A DNA stretch of 5,626 nucleotides from Actinomycetota bacterium. GTDB lineage: Bacteria; Actinomycetota; Humimicrobiia; Humimicrobiales; Humimicrobiaceae. The stretch spans positions 1 through 5,626 of the forward strand of contig JADHVN010000093.1 in the NCBI GenBank assembly GCA_016783995.1, read 5' to 3'. The notes beneath the pieces are model-generated. The model worked only from the letters and a program-made list of their open reading frames with translations. It was not told where the DNA came from and searched no databases. The position numbers and the translations under genes are program-made. How positions within the stretch are numbered: position 1 is the stretch's first letter; the number at the start of each line of letters is the position of its first letter. Below, one piece after another: positions 4,650 to 5,626 of this stretch.

Positions 4650-5626
4650 GTGGAAGAATTTAAATTAAACAGCATTGTAAATAAGCTAAAGAAATTAGTA
4701 CGTGATTATCTTGTGGAATATATTAGGTCATACCCGCCCTCAAATTTACAAGAAAAGCAGCTGGGTTTATCCAATGGCAAAGAAATTAATATAATTGATT
4801 ACAAAACATCGGATTATTTATTTAAAATTGGGAACGTTGAAATAAAAAATCCTATAATCTCTGCACCGCTGGCTGGAATAAGTGACAATACATACAGGAT
4901 TTTTGCCAAATTTTTTGGATCAGCACTGACTTTTACTGAGATGATTGCAAGTTATGGAATCTATTACAGACATAAAAAAAGCTTAGCTCTAACTGATATA
5001 ACTGAATTTGAGAGGCCCTGTGTATTGCAAATTTTTGGCTCGAATCCAGAAATAATGGCCGAAGCTGCTAAAAGGGTAGAAGATAAAGCTGATATTATTG
5101 ATATTAATATGGGATGTCCTGTACCGAAAATATTAAGATCTGGAAGTGGGGGATTTTTACTGAAAGATCAAAAAAAGGTAGAGAAAATAATTTTAAAGGT
5201 AGTAAAAGCAGTTAAAAAACCTGTAAGTGTAAAAGTTAGAATTGGTTGGAATAGGGATAATATAAACATAATAGATATAGCAAAAATAGTTCAAGGATGC
5301 GGGGCAGGTGCAATTTTTATTCATGGAAGAACAGTTAAACAGGGTTTTTCAGGAGAAGTTGACTATGGGGTTGTGAGGAAGGTAAAGGATACTATTAGTA
5401 TTCCTGTAATAGTAAGCGGGGATATAGATTCACCGCAGAAAGCTTTGGAAGTTTTAAAATTTACTGGCTGCGATGGAGCAATGATAGGAAGAGCTGCAAG
5501 AGGCAGTATTTGGCTTTTTTTAAATATATTTTTATCTATTGCAAACATGGGTGGTTTATTTGAGAATTCAAATGGTATCCAAAGAAAGATAGATTTTACT
5601 GTAAGCCTGAGCTGGAGGAAGGAATT
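4650..5626 (+). CDS. tRNA-dihydrouridine synthase (3'-truncated, start uncertain)
   Basis: Dus enzymes use FMN and NADPH to reduce uridines in the tRNA D-loop. Counted from GTG 4650, the barrel starts at IGNVEIKNP (60-68), then APLAGISD (72-79). DINMGCPVPK holds the catalytic cysteine at 156; KVRIGW starts at Lys195, HGRT at His225, SGDI at 256-259 (often NGD in relatives), and IGRAARG is at 279-285. The last two groups are FMN-contact regions. The frame runs off the window after 325 codons, so the C-terminal helical domain is incomplete. About 59 residues precede the barrel, an unusual lysine-rich extension. No in-frame ATG exists between the upstream stop (4623-4625) and the core; GTG 4650 and GTG 4713 are the only usual alternatives, both with weak ribosome sites. 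The DusB/NifR3 type seems likely. Confidence 0.9.
   Translation, partial: MEEFKLNSIVNKLKKLVRDYLVEYIRSYPPSNLQEKQLGLSNGKEINIIDYKTSDYLFKIGNVEIKNPIISAPLAGISDNTYRIFAKFFGSALTFTEMIASYGIYYRHKKSLALTDITEFERPCVLQIFGSNPEIMAEAAKRVEDKADIIDINMGCPVPKILRSGSGGFLLKDQKKVEKIILKVVKAVKKPVSVKVRIGWNRDNINIIDIAKIVQGCGAGAIFIHGRTVKQGFSGEVDYGVVRKVKDTISIPVIVSGDIDSPQKALEVLKFTGCDGAMIGRAARGSIWLFLNIFLSIANMGGLFENSNGIQRKIDFTVSLSWRKE

Noticed and set aside
4774..4794. Short ATG frame (MAKKLI) as an alternative dus start
   Set aside because: It is in another frame and stops after six codons, well before the dus core.
5363..5548. 61-codon minus-strand frame opposite dus
   Set aside because: It lies within the conserved FMN-binding part of dus and has no independent support.
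1..5626. CRISPR arrays, tRNA or rRNA genes, insertion sequences, riboswitches
   Set aside because: No regularly spaced repeats, cloverleaf, transposase or recognisable aptamer was seen; in particular the typical molybdenum-cofactor riboswitch could only lie upstream of the window.

Overview
The window is bacterial and AT-rich. Hand counts of 300-base blocks give about 27% G+C in moaA (901-1200), 36% in coaX (3361-3660), 40% in mazF (4261-4560) and 33% in dus (5041-5340). The genes are tightly packed on the plus strand. The content (molybdate/tungstate uptake, molybdopterin synthesis, type III pantothenate kinase, a Dus enzyme) fits a low-GC anaerobe of clostridial or similar uncultured type. 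The sequence alone does not fix the phylum.

Layout. Bases 1-596 are the 3' part of an ABC-transporter ATPase of the molybdate/tungstate family. It is followed in the same direction by moaA (610-1626), moaC (1637-2116), a stand-alone MOSC-domain gene (2138-2572), a mog/moaB-type gene (2615-3106) and coaX (3110-3889). Gaps are 3 to 42 bases with no visible terminator, so these probably form one transcription unit. Together they import the oxyanion, convert GTP to cyclic pyranopterin monophosphate (MoaA plus MoaC), adenylylate molybdopterin before metal insertion (Mog), and possibly handle the sulfur ligand or deliver the cofactor (MOSC). coaX, for coenzyme A synthesis, is a passenger joined by a 3-base gap. 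moaD, moaE and moeA are not in this window.

A new unit begins at 3912 with a near-consensus sigma-70 promoter (TTGACA, 17 bases, TATACT). It drives a MazEF-type toxin-antitoxin pair: a ribbon-helix-helix antitoxin (3968-4222) overlapping a MazF/PemK endoribonuclease (4216-4575). An imperfect inverted repeat over the -35 box may be the antitoxin's operator. The toxin has Met-His where related proteins usually have at least one arginine, so its activity is open to question.

From about 4592 to the window end lies a tRNA-dihydrouridine synthase gene, cut at its 3' end. Its conserved core starts near 4848, but the reading frame is open back to 4626 with no in-frame ATG; GTG 4650 is the best-placed in-frame start. 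A short ATG-led frame at 4592-4645 would join the dus frame if one T were removed from a T6 run (4636-4641). This may be a frameshift or sequencing error, and it lies just downstream of the toxin-antitoxin cassette. coaX and dus are often neighbours in Firmicutes, so the cassette looks like an insertion between them.

I found no clearly undescribed system. The points most worth a second look are the 5' end of dus and the MazF residue change.
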